A model generated the notes under the pieces. It made no database searches. It saw only the letters and a program-made list of their open reading frames with translations, and was not told where the DNA came from. The position numbers and the translations under genes were made by a program. 64,000 nt of DNA from Cheiracanthium punctorium (Eukaryota > Arthropoda > Arachnida > Araneae > Cheiracanthiidae): contig JAWZYV010012263.1 in the NCBI GenBank assembly GCA_038373885.1, forward strand, positions 558,001 to 622,000, given 5' to 3'. Below are positions 1 to 10,826 of the stretch, piece by piece. Within the stretch, counting starts at the first letter, position 1, and each line of letters begins with the position of its first letter.

Positions 1-328
1 CACAAGGTAGTGTCCCCCAGGAGTAGATACATGGGATAAATATTTGCAAAGAAATGAGAAAAATTTTCGAATCCGAATGAACAAACTAATTGTTAAAAAG
101 TAGAAAGAACAATTTTCGGTGGGGGCTTTGATCCGATTAAGCACATTTGAAAAATAAAATCGTAAATTCACGTAAAATTGCAACTTTTTAACTACTTATG
201 TGTAAACATTAAAGCTGGGAAGAATGTATTTTTTTTAATTTTTGGTAAAGTTTTAAATAATTAAAAATAAAGGAGTTGTAATACTTAACCAATTTCTCGT
301 TCATATACTTTGAAAAACACTTCTTTTT
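1..328. other. AT-rich sequence without recognisable features
   Basis: No ORF of interest, RNA gene or repeat terminus is visible. It is simply the left flank of the element that starts at 329. Confidence 0.6.
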
Positions 329-1325
329 ACTTTCCGAACATGTACCATGTAAGGAAAGTATTGTAATCATGAAAAAATTCGACTTGAGATTTTGGTGTTT
401 TTACACGTTTTGAGGGCTTCTGAATCCATTTATGCTATTTTTACGAGATGTGTGTATGCGTGTGTGTGTATGTGTGTGTGTTTCTGTGTATGTGAGTGAA
501 CACGATAGCTCCTGAACGGAGCATTCGATTGAGCTCAAATTGGATATATATGTCATAAACCACCGTCGCAAGACCGGTATTGATTTTGGTGTGTATAGGA
601 CTTATAGTTTTCCTACAGGGCTACGACAAAGATTTCTTTTACATATTATGGCCTATGGGGGGAAATTCTTGAAAGTGCGCTAGCGTTTAAACGGTAAATT
701 CGATTGAACTCAAATTGGGAATATATGTTATAAACCACCGTTTCAAGACCGGTATTGGTTTTGGTGTGTATAGGACTTATAGTTTTCCTACAGGGCTACG
801 ACAAAGATTTCTTTTAAATTATGGCCTATGGGGGGAATTTCTTGAAAGTGCGCTAGCGTTTAAACGGTAAATTCGATTGAACTCAAATTGGGAATATATG
901 TTATAAACCACCGTTTCAAGACCGGTATTGGTTTTGGTGTGTATAGGACTTATAGTTTTCCTACAGGGCTACGACAAAGATTTCTTTTACATTCTGGCCT
1001 GCGGGGGGAATTTCTTGAAAGTGCGCTAGCGTTTAAACGGTACCTTCGATTGAGCTGAAATTGGGTATATATATTATAAATAACCATCTTAAGACCGGTA
1101 TTGATTTTGGAGAGTATAAGACTTATAGTTTTTCTACAAGGCTACGACAAAAATTTCTTTTATATTATGGCATAATGGCATATGGGGAGAAATTCTTGAA
1201 AGTGCGCAAGCGTTTAAACGGTGCATTCGATTGAATTTCAATTTGGTATATATGTTTGAATTATTCATCGATTAAAATTTATTTAAATGCTTGGTAATGA
1301 TCTTAATCGTAAGTGTTCGGAAAGT
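329..1325 (+). mobile_element. TIR element with internal ~174-bp tandem units (copy 1)
   Basis: The ends are inverted: ACTTTCCGAACA at 329-340 and TGTTCGGAAAGT at 1314-1325. Inside is a TG-rich microsatellite (about 450-495), then about four and a half tandem units of roughly 174 bp. An inverted, shorter copy lies at 39215-39872 and shares both ends and the unit sequence, so this is a dispersed element and not a local duplication. Similarity with the second copy continues a few tens of bases past the right terminus (GTCGAGTGGAGTCACT), so the true boundary may lie outside 1325. There is no coding capacity, so it is non-autonomous. I cannot assign a superfamily because no clear target duplication is visible. 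Confidence 0.65.
521..1258 (+). repeat. Tandem array, ~174-bp unit, about 4.3 copies
   Basis: The phrase ATTCGATTGA recurs near 523, 698, 871, 1044 and 1225, giving a period of about 173-180 bases. Each unit carries a GACCGGTATTG box, a CTACGACAAAGATTTC box and a GTGCGCTAGCGTTTAAACGG box. The two middle units are almost identical and the last one is more diverged and truncated. The array belongs to the element at 329-1325. Confidence 0.85.
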
Positions 1326-2775
1326 CGAGTGGAGTCACTCCAGATTTTTGAATTTATGTTGAACATAATTTTTTTATTCAGTCTCATCGATATTTAGTTA
1401 CAAGATTTTCAGTTGTCGATCGAAAACGATGAGTGGCAAAGAGCGAACCGGAAAAATGCTCACTGAAGAGATAGCAGTTTATAAAGCCACACAGGATTTC
1501 TATTTAAATATAGTTTTTATTTTGTTTCTAAAGAATTTCTATAAAGCTTGATCATTAAATATATTCATTAACTAACGTATAGAAGATAGTCATTTCTTTT
1601 ATTTATTTATTTTTCTGGGAAAGAGAACACATTGAACATGATTTTCTTTTTTCCTTTTTAAGTTTAATGGAGGAAAATGTTTATAAATCGACCTAATAAC
1701 ACTAATTTCAACTTTTAAATTGAGCAAAAAAGAAACACTGGAAATATCTTACTGAATGAAAAATTTTAACTTACACAGTTAATAACAAGAATTTAAAATT
1801 TTCAGTTTAAGATTTAAGATGTTTTAAACGACCAACCTTAGTCAATTCTTTCTCCACTGTTTAATGAAACTAATCAGAGTATTTATAAGAAAGACACATG
1901 TGGATCCGAATTATTAAAATAGAGTTTTGGATATAATCTCAGAATATTTATCGTCCGATTATTTTTGATAATATCCCCACACCCCACCAAAATAAATAAA
2001 TATATAAATTAAATTATAAATTAAAAAGTAAAACGTAAGCTAAATCATGGCGAACAGATTGCTTATAAAGTACTTTCCAACTCAATCTTAATGGTTCACG
2101 TATTTTTGTGTAACGAGCTGGTAACCTGTTTCTTCTCTGTAATTCTAAGACACGGCGTTATTGTGTTTCTGTGTGTGGTGTTATTGTGTGTATTTAGCTT
2201 CCCTGCATGTGCCTCCTGAATGCTAATCCCAATGCTAAAAGTAATTCATTATAAAGCTAAAGATTGCAATTTGATGGTTTTAGTGTAATCACTCATGGGG
2301 GAGAGGGGGGAGCAATTTAAATTGTTACGCGCAATCACTATAAAAATTAATTTACTTACTATCTGTTTCAATTTAATTTTTCCAGCATGTACATAGAAAA
2401 CAATGAAATTTAATCAATGCTTGCTTAGTCTAAAGTAATGTAAAATGGAACTATTTAAACCATACACTTCATACGCTTCACTACTGCGCAATAGGTAGGC
2501 TCTAGTTTAAAGGTATATGAATGATATGAAAGTTGTCAGATATCATATATTCATACATTCAAATTTTGTCACGTGTATTATTTGGTGGCTATTACTTGGA
2601 ATAATCCCAGATGATGTCATACTTATATGGGAGCTGAAGGTAATAATTTTTGTCGAAGACCTTTATGGAAGAAAAATTATGTCTGTATCTGTGTTCTACG
2701 GATATTATAAAAGAGTAATCCGTATTTGTAGACATATATTTTAATAATATAATCTATCAGTTCAGTAGTAAGAAA
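1326..2775. other. AT-rich intergenic or intronic sequence
   Basis: No coding sequence or repeat terminus is recognised. The short ORF at 2517-2744 has no domain-like features and is taken as chance. Confidence 0.5.
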
Positions 2776-3199
2776 CAGTGGCGCACCCAGGATTTTAGTT
2801 TAGGAGGCTGGGCTACAAATACTGTTGAACTCGGTTACAGTGAGATCGGTTATAGCTACAACTCTCTTATAGCGTCAAAATATTCTGTACCGCTTGATTG
2901 GCCCATAGAACACAAGCGCATAAGCAATATAACTCGTAATAGAGTCATAAATAATGATCTGATCTTTTCAGTGACATTGTGACCGAGTTTAAAAGTGCTT
3001 CATAAACTAACTGTAAGTATTTATTTAAAAATTAACGTCTTTTTTGGTAAAAAAATACTTTAGAAATAATTTGAAGACAATAAAAAAAAAATAATTCATT
3101 AGTGACAATTTTTATTTTTTAAAGCTTTTCACTACTAACTTTTAACCTTTTAGGTTGGGGGCTTGAGCCCCCATAGCCCCCTCCGTGGGTGCGCCTATG
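2776..3199 (+). mobile_element. hAT-type MITE, CAGTGGCGCACCC family (copy 1)
   Basis: The left end is CAGTGGCGCACCCAGG and the right end is GGGTGCGCCTATG, an imperfect TIR pair. An exact 8-bp duplication GTAAGAAA flanks it (2768-2775 and 3200-3207), the target-site length of the hAT superfamily. There is no ORF, so it is non-autonomous. Related copies lie at 24008 and 46047. The intact duplication points to a comparatively recent insertion. Confidence 0.9.
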
Positions 3200-3207
3200 G
3201 TAAGAAA

Positions 3208-4158
3208 TACAACAAAATTACGATCCACGAATTTGAGAGACACGAGGCGAGACGCGACACGAGAAAATATCTGTCTGTAGGACTACTCGACACAACTTCG
3301 CGACTCGTCTCTAAACCATCCCCATAAATATTCGCCCCTTAGTTTTTATTTTTCCTACTGTTTTGTGTGATGAAAAAACAGTCATAAACCGGTGAAAAAA
3401 ATAATAGCATCTCACGATAATAGAATTACAACGCTTATCTTTTTCTTTCCTGGGAAAAAAATATACTAAATATTCAATTCTCATCACACCGGCCACTACC
3501 AGGAAAAGAAAAAAAAAAAACCCTCTAGGATATAAATTTGTCTAGAACAGGAATAAACTCCGGATTCCACTCCCACAAAAGAGTTTTTCCGAAGCAATAT
3601 TCTGCGTTCTAATTCGGTTAACAAACGATTTGTTTTAGGTTTAAAAGCCGTGGTAATGCACTTCTCTGGTTGTAATTTCATTACATTCTTGGCTGGCATT
3701 TAATATCGGCAGCTTTCAATGATTTTCCTCAAGCATTCTGCCTGCTGATAATTCACCGCAACGCACAGTTTGGGGAAAACGATTAATGGAAGAATTGGAA
3801 TTAATAGTTCGGAAAGAAGGCTTACGAAGAATTCTCTACTTGTGTGCAACTGAAAGAAGTTTCACAAAGAATGGAAACTTGAATGATTATACCCATTCAG
3901 ATTAAGTAAAAACAAGTCACTACCACCAAGAAAGAGGAAAGAAATCGTTCTCTTTTTTAAACATTTAACTCTCTTTCCCTAATTGCTCTAAAGAAACAAA
4001 ATATTTGAATTCCAATTTGTTTGTTGCGTCCATTTCGATTGTCTGTTTTTAGAAGTTAATTAAATTTCTCTCACACAAATGATTCATTTTGTTTGTCAAA
4101 AATTTCGATAAATCAAACGTGCATGAGTATAAATTAAGCGACTAACATACTTCCACGC
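3208..4158. other. Unassigned sequence between MITEs
   Basis: About 3230-3310 has several short GACACGAGGCGAGAC-like phrases reminiscent of degraded repeat. The rest is AT-rich. The antisense ORFs at 3311-3496 and 3496-3699 are low in complexity and show no recognisable domain. Confidence 0.4.
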
Positions 4159-4344
4159 CTAAAGGCATTCGAGTGTAAGCCAAATATCCTATTTTAATTT
4201 TGTGAATAGTTACTTTTTCTTTTGAAAAATACATAATTCGAAATACAAATGTGAAGCTATGATTAACATTTTTAAAATTTATTTTATCGAAGAACGAAAT
4301 TTTATATGTGAATCAAAATTTGGCTTACACTTGAATTCTTTTAG
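4159..4344. mobile_element. Short MITE-like inverted-repeat element
   Basis: CTAAAGGCATTCGAGTGTAA at the left is mirrored at the right by TTACACTTGAATTCTTTTAG. The inverted match then continues through GCCAAAT, about 27 bp with a few mismatches. The unit is about 186 bp, with no ORF and no clear target duplication. The superfamily is unassigned. Confidence 0.6.
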
Positions 4345-7300
4345 AGAGTGTACTTGCAAATCACTCTCTTTACAATGAAAATCTGGTTTTACATTACACT
4401 AGACTATCGAATTTACGAACCTAGAAAACACACAAAAATATAATGTTGAAATAGATCATCCACATTCAAAATAGTTCTTTGAATGGGCCCCAAGAGCAGA
4501 CAAGTAGGGTGGTTGTGAAGGAAAATTAGAATGTTGGAATCTGATATTTACAACCAAAATCCAAAATGTTTTATAGATTAAATGGGAAAATTACTTTAAA
4601 ATATATTTTTTTCAAAAATAAATTTGTATTGCCTGCTTTCTCTTTTTCCTCAAAAAATACCTATTCATATAGTTATGAATATGCTCTCCTGTTTCTGAAG
4701 AAATTCTAGAGTAACTTGTACTTTGTAACGAGTTCTGCCGTTAAATAAAAGAGATCTCATTTTATAAAAGTTCTTTCGGTAATTGGGACATTCAAACACT
4801 ATGCGAGAAAGAACTTTAGAAACTGTAAGGAAATCTCTGCTGTTGCACTTTTTTCAAAAATCGGATCGAAGAAGCTAATTCATTCAAAAATCTGCCAACT
4901 TACTGAAACACGGCTTATTGCATCTTTAGTCTAAACATGTGCAATGAATTTAGAAGATTCTGTGCATTTCTCAAAACATATACTTATTTTTATCTTATAA
5001 GTATCTTGAAACAAAATTACTTTTTCCCCGGTGTTTGAGATTGTTTGTTTTTCACAAATAGACTAATAGATTTTCGTAAAGGAATTTCATTCTTATTGTT
5101 CTTTGTTATTTCTTTTTCATTTATTTATTGGTGAATATGTGTGGAGAAAATAGTGTATTCAGGGCAGTTTGTAAACTCTTGACTTTACCACTAAACTTAA
5201 AGTTAGAAAAAAATTCCAATGGCAGCATTTACATTTTATTACATAAATTTTAAATGGGCCGTAACTTTTTAGGCTGATCATGTATATAAAAATGTCTCAT
5301 GAGGAAAATGGTGCGCGGCCTTTGAAAATTTATTTACAAAATCTGTACATGTGTACATATAATATTCACCAAGTGAATCAATATTCAATTTTTTTTTCGC
5401 AACCATCTATTATTGCAAGGCAATATTATTAAATTGTAAAAAGATAAATTAAGTAAAAAGGGAACGAAATATTTCAACGATTCAAAACTGAAAGAGAAAA
5501 TTTGAAGATAAGTATCTGGGTATTGTAATTTGAATTTCAATATTGTACTTGTTTCACATTTAAGGAGTCTTTCAATAGTTGAATTAGAAAGCTTTGTGTT
5601 TGCATCAGAATTTTCCTAGTTTCGCAGAAGTTTTACAAGTATTACCCTTCGTTGATTAAAATAAAAAAAAAACCTATAAATAGCTGGTAAGCACTTTCCA
5701 TGATTTCATTAATACAAAACATTTTATTCTTTCCCGCATATTTTTTTTGAAAAATGATTGATTATGAGCTGTATGGTAATAAGAAATTAAATAAACAAGA
5801 ACTAAAATACAATGAGTAAATATTCATAAAATCCAACGAATGATCAAACAAAAAGTAAACAAAAATGTATGTGTGTATATATACATACATATATATAGTT
5901 ACAATCTTTTTAGTTGTAAATACAATATGTTATATTTAATTAGCTATACGATCTGTTTTATTCAATAATTTTAAATTCATCATTATTCTATATATTTTTT
6001 TTTATTTAATTAATATACCTGGATACTAATAATATTAAATAATATTACCCTAATGTTTTTGGCAACACCTTTATTCAGTATTTCTTCTTTCTTCTGTTAC
6101 ACTTTTATTTTGTGGCAACACCGTTTTCACTTACTACAATTTTTAATTTTGGCAACACTTTATGCTTGCCTTCCATGTGCTTGCTACCAATCCATAATGA
6201 TATGCCGATTTTTAAGTGCTTTTTATTTTATTTTGATTTCTTGTTGCTTTCATATTTTTCTTTTAGAATTGTAGGATCGAGCCTTAGAAGTGTGGAGTTA
6301 ATTTCTTTTGGTATGCCACACAACCGAAATCCTACTATTTTGTTTGTCTTTAATTATAATTTTCTGGGTATGGCTCCTGAGGATGGTCCCAGAGGTAATA
6401 ATTTCCATTCCATTCATTCTTTTATCATTTTGTTTGGCTCTGTTTCTTTCATTTTTTTCCCACTTGGAGTATGTCCTTTTTGCAGTAATTTTCATTGTGT
6501 TTTACTTTTCGATTATTTATACGTATATATTTCAATTTATGCTCACAGCACAACCGTTCAGTTAGATTTTAAATCGAAATATCAAGCACTGAAAAAGAGC
6601 AAAAATTTGCCCATTTTTTAAAAATAATTAGCCATTTTTAAAATTTTAATATTTTATTAAATATTACGTTTAAGCAAATGATTTTTTTTTCTAGTGACTT
6701 TTCAAAGATCGTACTTAAAATATCCTAGCTGCAATATTTTGTGTACAGAATCACCATAAAGTGTTTTAAAAAATGCGAATTAACATCCTTTATAAAATTT
6801 TAATAGCATCAAAAGTAACTGTATATCAATGGAAAGTTTTTCCTGAATAGAAATACAGTGCTGTAGTCGATAGTTTAAAAAGTGCTACTCTGGTATAACC
6901 GTCTGAAGTATTCAGTATTTTCCTTGTTTAACACTGGAATCAGGACCACTTGTTAGCATTTTTCTCAAATTCTTGAATTCATTTTAAATTAAAAAATTTT
7001 TCAACTTAAAGTATTGAACAGTTTAAAATCAATTAAAGTATCATCAGTATGCAATGTATATCAGTTATTAAAGGTTAGAGTGTCCCCCTTTTAATTAAAA
7101 AATAACATGCTTCGGGAATATTGAAATATCCATTCATTTTCGTAACGCTCTAGAACAAGTGATTTGGAAGATGCATAAAATTTCACTTCTTATTTCAGAA
7201 AATGTATTTTACAGATTGCTCGAACAAACTTAGCAACATTAATCTCACAGAAACTGATATAACTAGAGCAAGAGTTGCAGCAACAGTTTACTTCCATTTC

Positions 7301-7522
7301 TCTGAAACTAAAAATAGATTCACTCAGAAGATTGGATAGCGTCAATGTTTCTCCGAATGCTTAAATAATAATTTCGAAAGAAGGTCTAGATTACGGTTAT
7401 ACAGCATGCAGATTATGGATCACAGTTCTTCCCCCCCCCCCCCCTTAAGACTGCTTGATTATTATTATTTTTTTTTATGGCGAATAAATTAGAATATATA
7501 TTTACGTTCATCACTGACTTAC
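4345..7522. other. Long AT-rich stretch without recognised genes
   Basis: Contents are an AT microsatellite around 5868-5897, three spaced TTTTGGCAACAC phrases near 6057-6160, a hairpin-forming segment at 6271-6335 and a C run at 7433-7443. The ORFs at 6053-6621 overlap in several frames and are Phe/Ile/Ser-rich, as expected of translated AT-rich DNA. I do not call them genes. Confidence 0.5.
6271..6335. repeat. Two-tier inverted repeat (potential hairpin)
   Basis: GTAGGAT (6271-6277) pairs with ATCCTAC (6329-6335). Inside it, GTGTGG (6290-6295) pairs with CCACAC (6316-6321). Just downstream is a CTCCTGAGGATGG phrase that recalls 3-prime regions of some retroelements. The element type is not established. 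Confidence 0.35.
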
Positions 7523-8674
7523 TACACGCTTAAATCTATTGAGTAAAATAATAATCAAACGGAGTATATTTTTACTCAATTTTTGACTTCAAACAGCCAT
7601 TCTCCCGATTGAGTAAAATTTGCTCAATTAATCGACAAATATCAATGGAGCGAAAAATTCTCAATTTTTGAGCATTATACAACAGCTCCATTTAGGCTAA
7701 ATAATAATCAAAAATGAGGAGTGTCTGTCTGTTTTTGATTAATATAACTGTACTCAATTATGATTATTATTTAAGCTATAGAATGAGCGTTTTTGCAAAA
7801 TCAGCCCTTTTTTAATTAACATATCTGGACTTAGATTATTATTTTATGCTTGAAAAAGGATGTTTTATTAAAATTTGCTGTTTTTGATTAATATATTGAA
7901 TGATTCGTTTTCTTCATTTTTTATTATCAGAGCTGTAATCTGCGATTATAAGCCCGAGAAAATAAATTTTAAATCGAGGCAAATACATTACATAAATTTT
8001 AATACACTATAAAAAAGTATTTTTTTAATAGATAGAATATAATTTCACTATTTTCTCTCGTTATAAAACGAATTCACAGTACAGTCAGAATACAGAAATG
8101 CAATCATGGTTAAACCAGCTGTGAGTTTTAATGAAAGAAGCAACCCAATTTACTGACATGAAAAAGGTAAAATACTACTTACTCACTTTGGGTGGAGATA
8201 TCATAACTTCATTTGTTTTACAACAGCTTTTTAAAATCCAATCGTAAGAAACTATGTCATTAAAGCGAAATCTTTACCTAAAGCATCGCCTCCATATCTA
8301 GGCGGAATTTATTTCACAACTCTGAATATGAAAAAGATGCATTTGGTATTCGGATATAACATAAAATTATCAACAGCGAATACGCACACAACTATGCCCG
8401 ACTATGAACCGTTAGCCGTTGAACAGCGTGGGTCACGTGATAGAAATAGGATATGGGCCGTGGGAGAGAAGAGAGAGAATACTCAAATGGACAAGATTTT
8501 TGTGGAAAATGAGTTAAATAGAATATAGCGGATGGGGAGTGCTGGGGCGAATTGAGGCATTCAAAAATTATTGTCTTGAATGAGTATTTTTTGGAGTAAA
8601 AGGATTTAAATCGGCCGATAAGAAATTTAATCAATAAATGAGTGTTAGTTTTAATCAATAGATTTAAGCATGTA
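7523..8674 (+). mobile_element. TACACGCTT inverted-repeat element (copy 1)
   Basis: The element begins TACACGCTTAAATCTATTGA and ends TCAATAGATTTAAGCATGTA, so the TIRs are about 20 bp and start and end with TA. The interior repeats phrases with ATTATTATTTAGCT and TACTCAATT in both orientations. An inverted copy of nearly the same length lies at 48861-50049. The small ORFs at 8328-8658 lie within it. They are conserved as DNA in the second copy but are not obviously proteins. A TA-target family (Tc1/mariner-like) is possible but unproven. Confidence 0.75.
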
Positions 8675-8784
8675 AAAGACTCTGAAATGCTCTAAGATGG
8701 CGTTGCCTTGCATGCACAGCAAGGGAGTTTGAATGGGTAGCGAAGCTAACTGTGGGCGTACGGTCAAAGGGGCAATGGGTTCAT

Positions 8785-10265
8785 CGAAAAAAAAAATTTT
8801 TTTTTTCGAAATTGAAATCCGGGAGGGGCCATGCAGAAAAGTGGGCATTTGCGACCATAATAGTCCAAGAGTTTTAGCTTGACCCTAAGATGACCCGACA
8901 AAGCATGGAAAATTGTGCGAATATTTAAGGTTTTCTAAAATGCTAATTATTTAATTTTTTTTTAAATTACAAAGGGCTCTACCGTTACTTTATATTGATT
9001 TGGGGTATTAAAATAGATTATAGAGTTTATAAATAAAAACCAGTAATTGAACTTTTTCTAACCTACGCCTCCTTTTCATATTGCAACGAGTTGCCCCTCA
9101 AACATGATTTAAGTGACCTAAAAGGGGAAGAAGTGCTGCTCAGACCAAATTTTCGGGGCGGCTTTAGTCAACTGCAAAAAAACAAACCATGTTATCAATT
9201 TCTCCCGATTTATGCGTCACAGATAAAAAACATTGAAATAAGAAGTAGGGATCAGCGCTACATTTTGGACATTTGTAAAGCAGTTTCAGCTGCATATTGT
9301 GATCCGTCGTTGGCACACTCAGACCCAGGTAAATTGTCACACGCTCTCAGGCTAACAACGGCGAACATAATTCTTCTTATCTACGTACATAACCACTAAT
9401 CCTGGGGAAAACTTAAGGACTCCAGCCAACTTCAAAATGAAAGTGTGCACCCCATCATGGTTAAAATTCACCCTGTACGGAAGGAGTTAGAAGCGTTTTC
9501 CATATTGTGTTGTCGTGTAGGTGCTTTGAAACGACTAAAACCGTCATCGATCTGATTCATCCGAAATATATTTTTCGACCACCCGGAAAACGTTTCGTCG
9601 AGTATGCTGACAAACACCTGAAAGGATTTTCGGAATTTAGCTTGGAGAAGACTTACGAAAGCAAGGACTGGAACAAACCGAACTACGAAGATTAGAGTTT
9701 AACCTGCCGATTAGCAATCTGGATGCGAAAGACTACTTGGATTTATGGACTTTAAAGAACACTGACTGATTCATCATGTCCATTTTTGAGGATGAGCAGG
9801 TAGAAGAGTTCACCTCCTCCAAACACATGTTGGAAGAAAGTGTTCTGGACATTCCATGCCATACTATACCAGTGGTAAGATGTGTGAAACTTGTTAAAAG
9901 TGACTATGTAGCTTCTCTCTGCTGAAGACTTCTGTTAGCTTATTTTATATTTAGTTAGTACTTTAGAGCACCTGAAGATTAGTTTTCCATGGACTGCAGA
10001 GCCACCTTAGAGACAAACTCAATTTCTGGGAAAACACACACAGCATTATGGATTCAAATGGGCCTATTTCCGCATGCCCCCCTCCAATTGGAATCCAAAA
10101 ATAAATATTTTTTTCGAAAAACCTGCCATTTTTGCAAAAATTGGAATTTTCAATGCTCTATTGGGCAAACTTGTGGACGAGCTAAATGTCCGGTAATTAA
10201 TACAGTATTATAGATCCAAATGGACAGTTTTCTGCAGCCCCTCTCGTTCCGAATTCTAAAAGAAA
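8785..10265. mobile_element. Inverted flanks bracketing a decayed ORF (possible transposon remnant)
   Basis: The segment 8785-8870 (TTTTTCGAA, then GAGGGGCCATGCAGAAAA, then CATAATAGTCC) reappears inverted at about 10030-10115. It reappears again in weaker form at about 10195-10265. These flanks surround the broken ORF at 9070-9885. The arrangement suggests that ORF and flanks moved together as one DNA element, but boundaries and target duplication are not resolved. Confidence 0.45.
9070..9885 (+). pseudogene. Decayed ORF of an unnamed multicopy arthropod protein family
   Basis: The longest open piece (9091-9399) contains RDQRYILDICKAVSAAYC, then SHALRLTTANIILLIYV. From memory this resembles a multicopy, uncharacterised arthropod protein with an SHxRWLTTANRxLRLYV segment. 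After a stop and frame changes, the expected downstream block appears in pieces: HPENV near 9580, NLAWRRLTKAR near 9640-9670, and DAKDYLDLW near 9730-9760. The order of blocks is collinear with that family, but stops and at least two frameshifts break it, so it cannot be functional. The biochemical role of the family is unknown to me. The inverted flanks suggest it is transposon-associated. Confidence 0.6.
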
Positions 10266-10314
10266 ATTTCCTTTCAAGTTAATATTCAAGAAAAAAATAA
10301 TAATACCCCACGTT

Positions 10315-10425
10315 TCAAAACGTTCAACGCATCGAAGTACGTAAAACGTCACACGTTGAACATAAAACGTTGAACGTAAAATCGTTGAACATAAAACGTC
10401 AAACGTTCAAACATCAAAACGTTCA
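10315..10425 (+). repeat. Irregular tandem array of AACGTTGAACGTAAAA phrases
   Basis: Short units built on AAACGTTGAAC or AAACGTC follow each other with small spacing changes. The array directly abuts the truncated left side of the piggyBac-type MITE at 10424. It may have expanded from that element's own AACGTTCATCG motif. Confidence 0.6.
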
Positions 10426-10826
10426 TCACATGCCACAGATTTAGAGACCCCTTTTTGACGAGCGCACAGCCAGCTGCGTCAAAAAAGGGTCTCTAGATCT
10501 GTGGCATGCGATGAACGTTTCGATCGTCCGCCATCTTGTTGGTAGTTAAGTCAAGCGATGGCAACGGCTGCCCTTTTTTCAGCATTGGGCAATCTATCCA
10601 GCTGTTCTCGCGTTCTTCCATTTTTCAGCAGATGCCAGTACTGTTAAAAAGAATCGTGACCATTTTTTTAAGGGAAATGACGGGCCAAAAAGTAAAGGAT
10701 TCTCGTGGAGCTAGTTCACCGGCAACTATTTTTATAGAAATCAAATCTATTCTTCGTGACTGGCAACAGTCAAAACGTCAGCGTTGGGTGTTCCCAGAGT
10801 GCGATCACTGCGCGTTAAAGGGTTAA
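10424..10826 (+). mobile_element. piggyBac-type MITE with internal hairpin (copy 1, left end missing)
   Basis: The right terminus is GCGCGTTAAAGGGTTAA, ending in TTAA at 10823-10826. The interior matches the copies at 18671, 33058, 52045 and 54244. It includes the central inverted repeat, in which CCACAGATTTAGAGACCC is mirrored by GGGTCTCTAGATCTGTGG across about 40 bases. The left terminal part is replaced by the short tandem array. The ORF at 10536-10826 is element sequence, not a gene. Confidence 0.8.

Noticed and set aside
6053..6621. Overlapping ORFs of 73, 169 and 85 aa
   Set aside because: Several frames are open at once and the products are hydrophobic translations of T-rich DNA. No start context or homology is visible.
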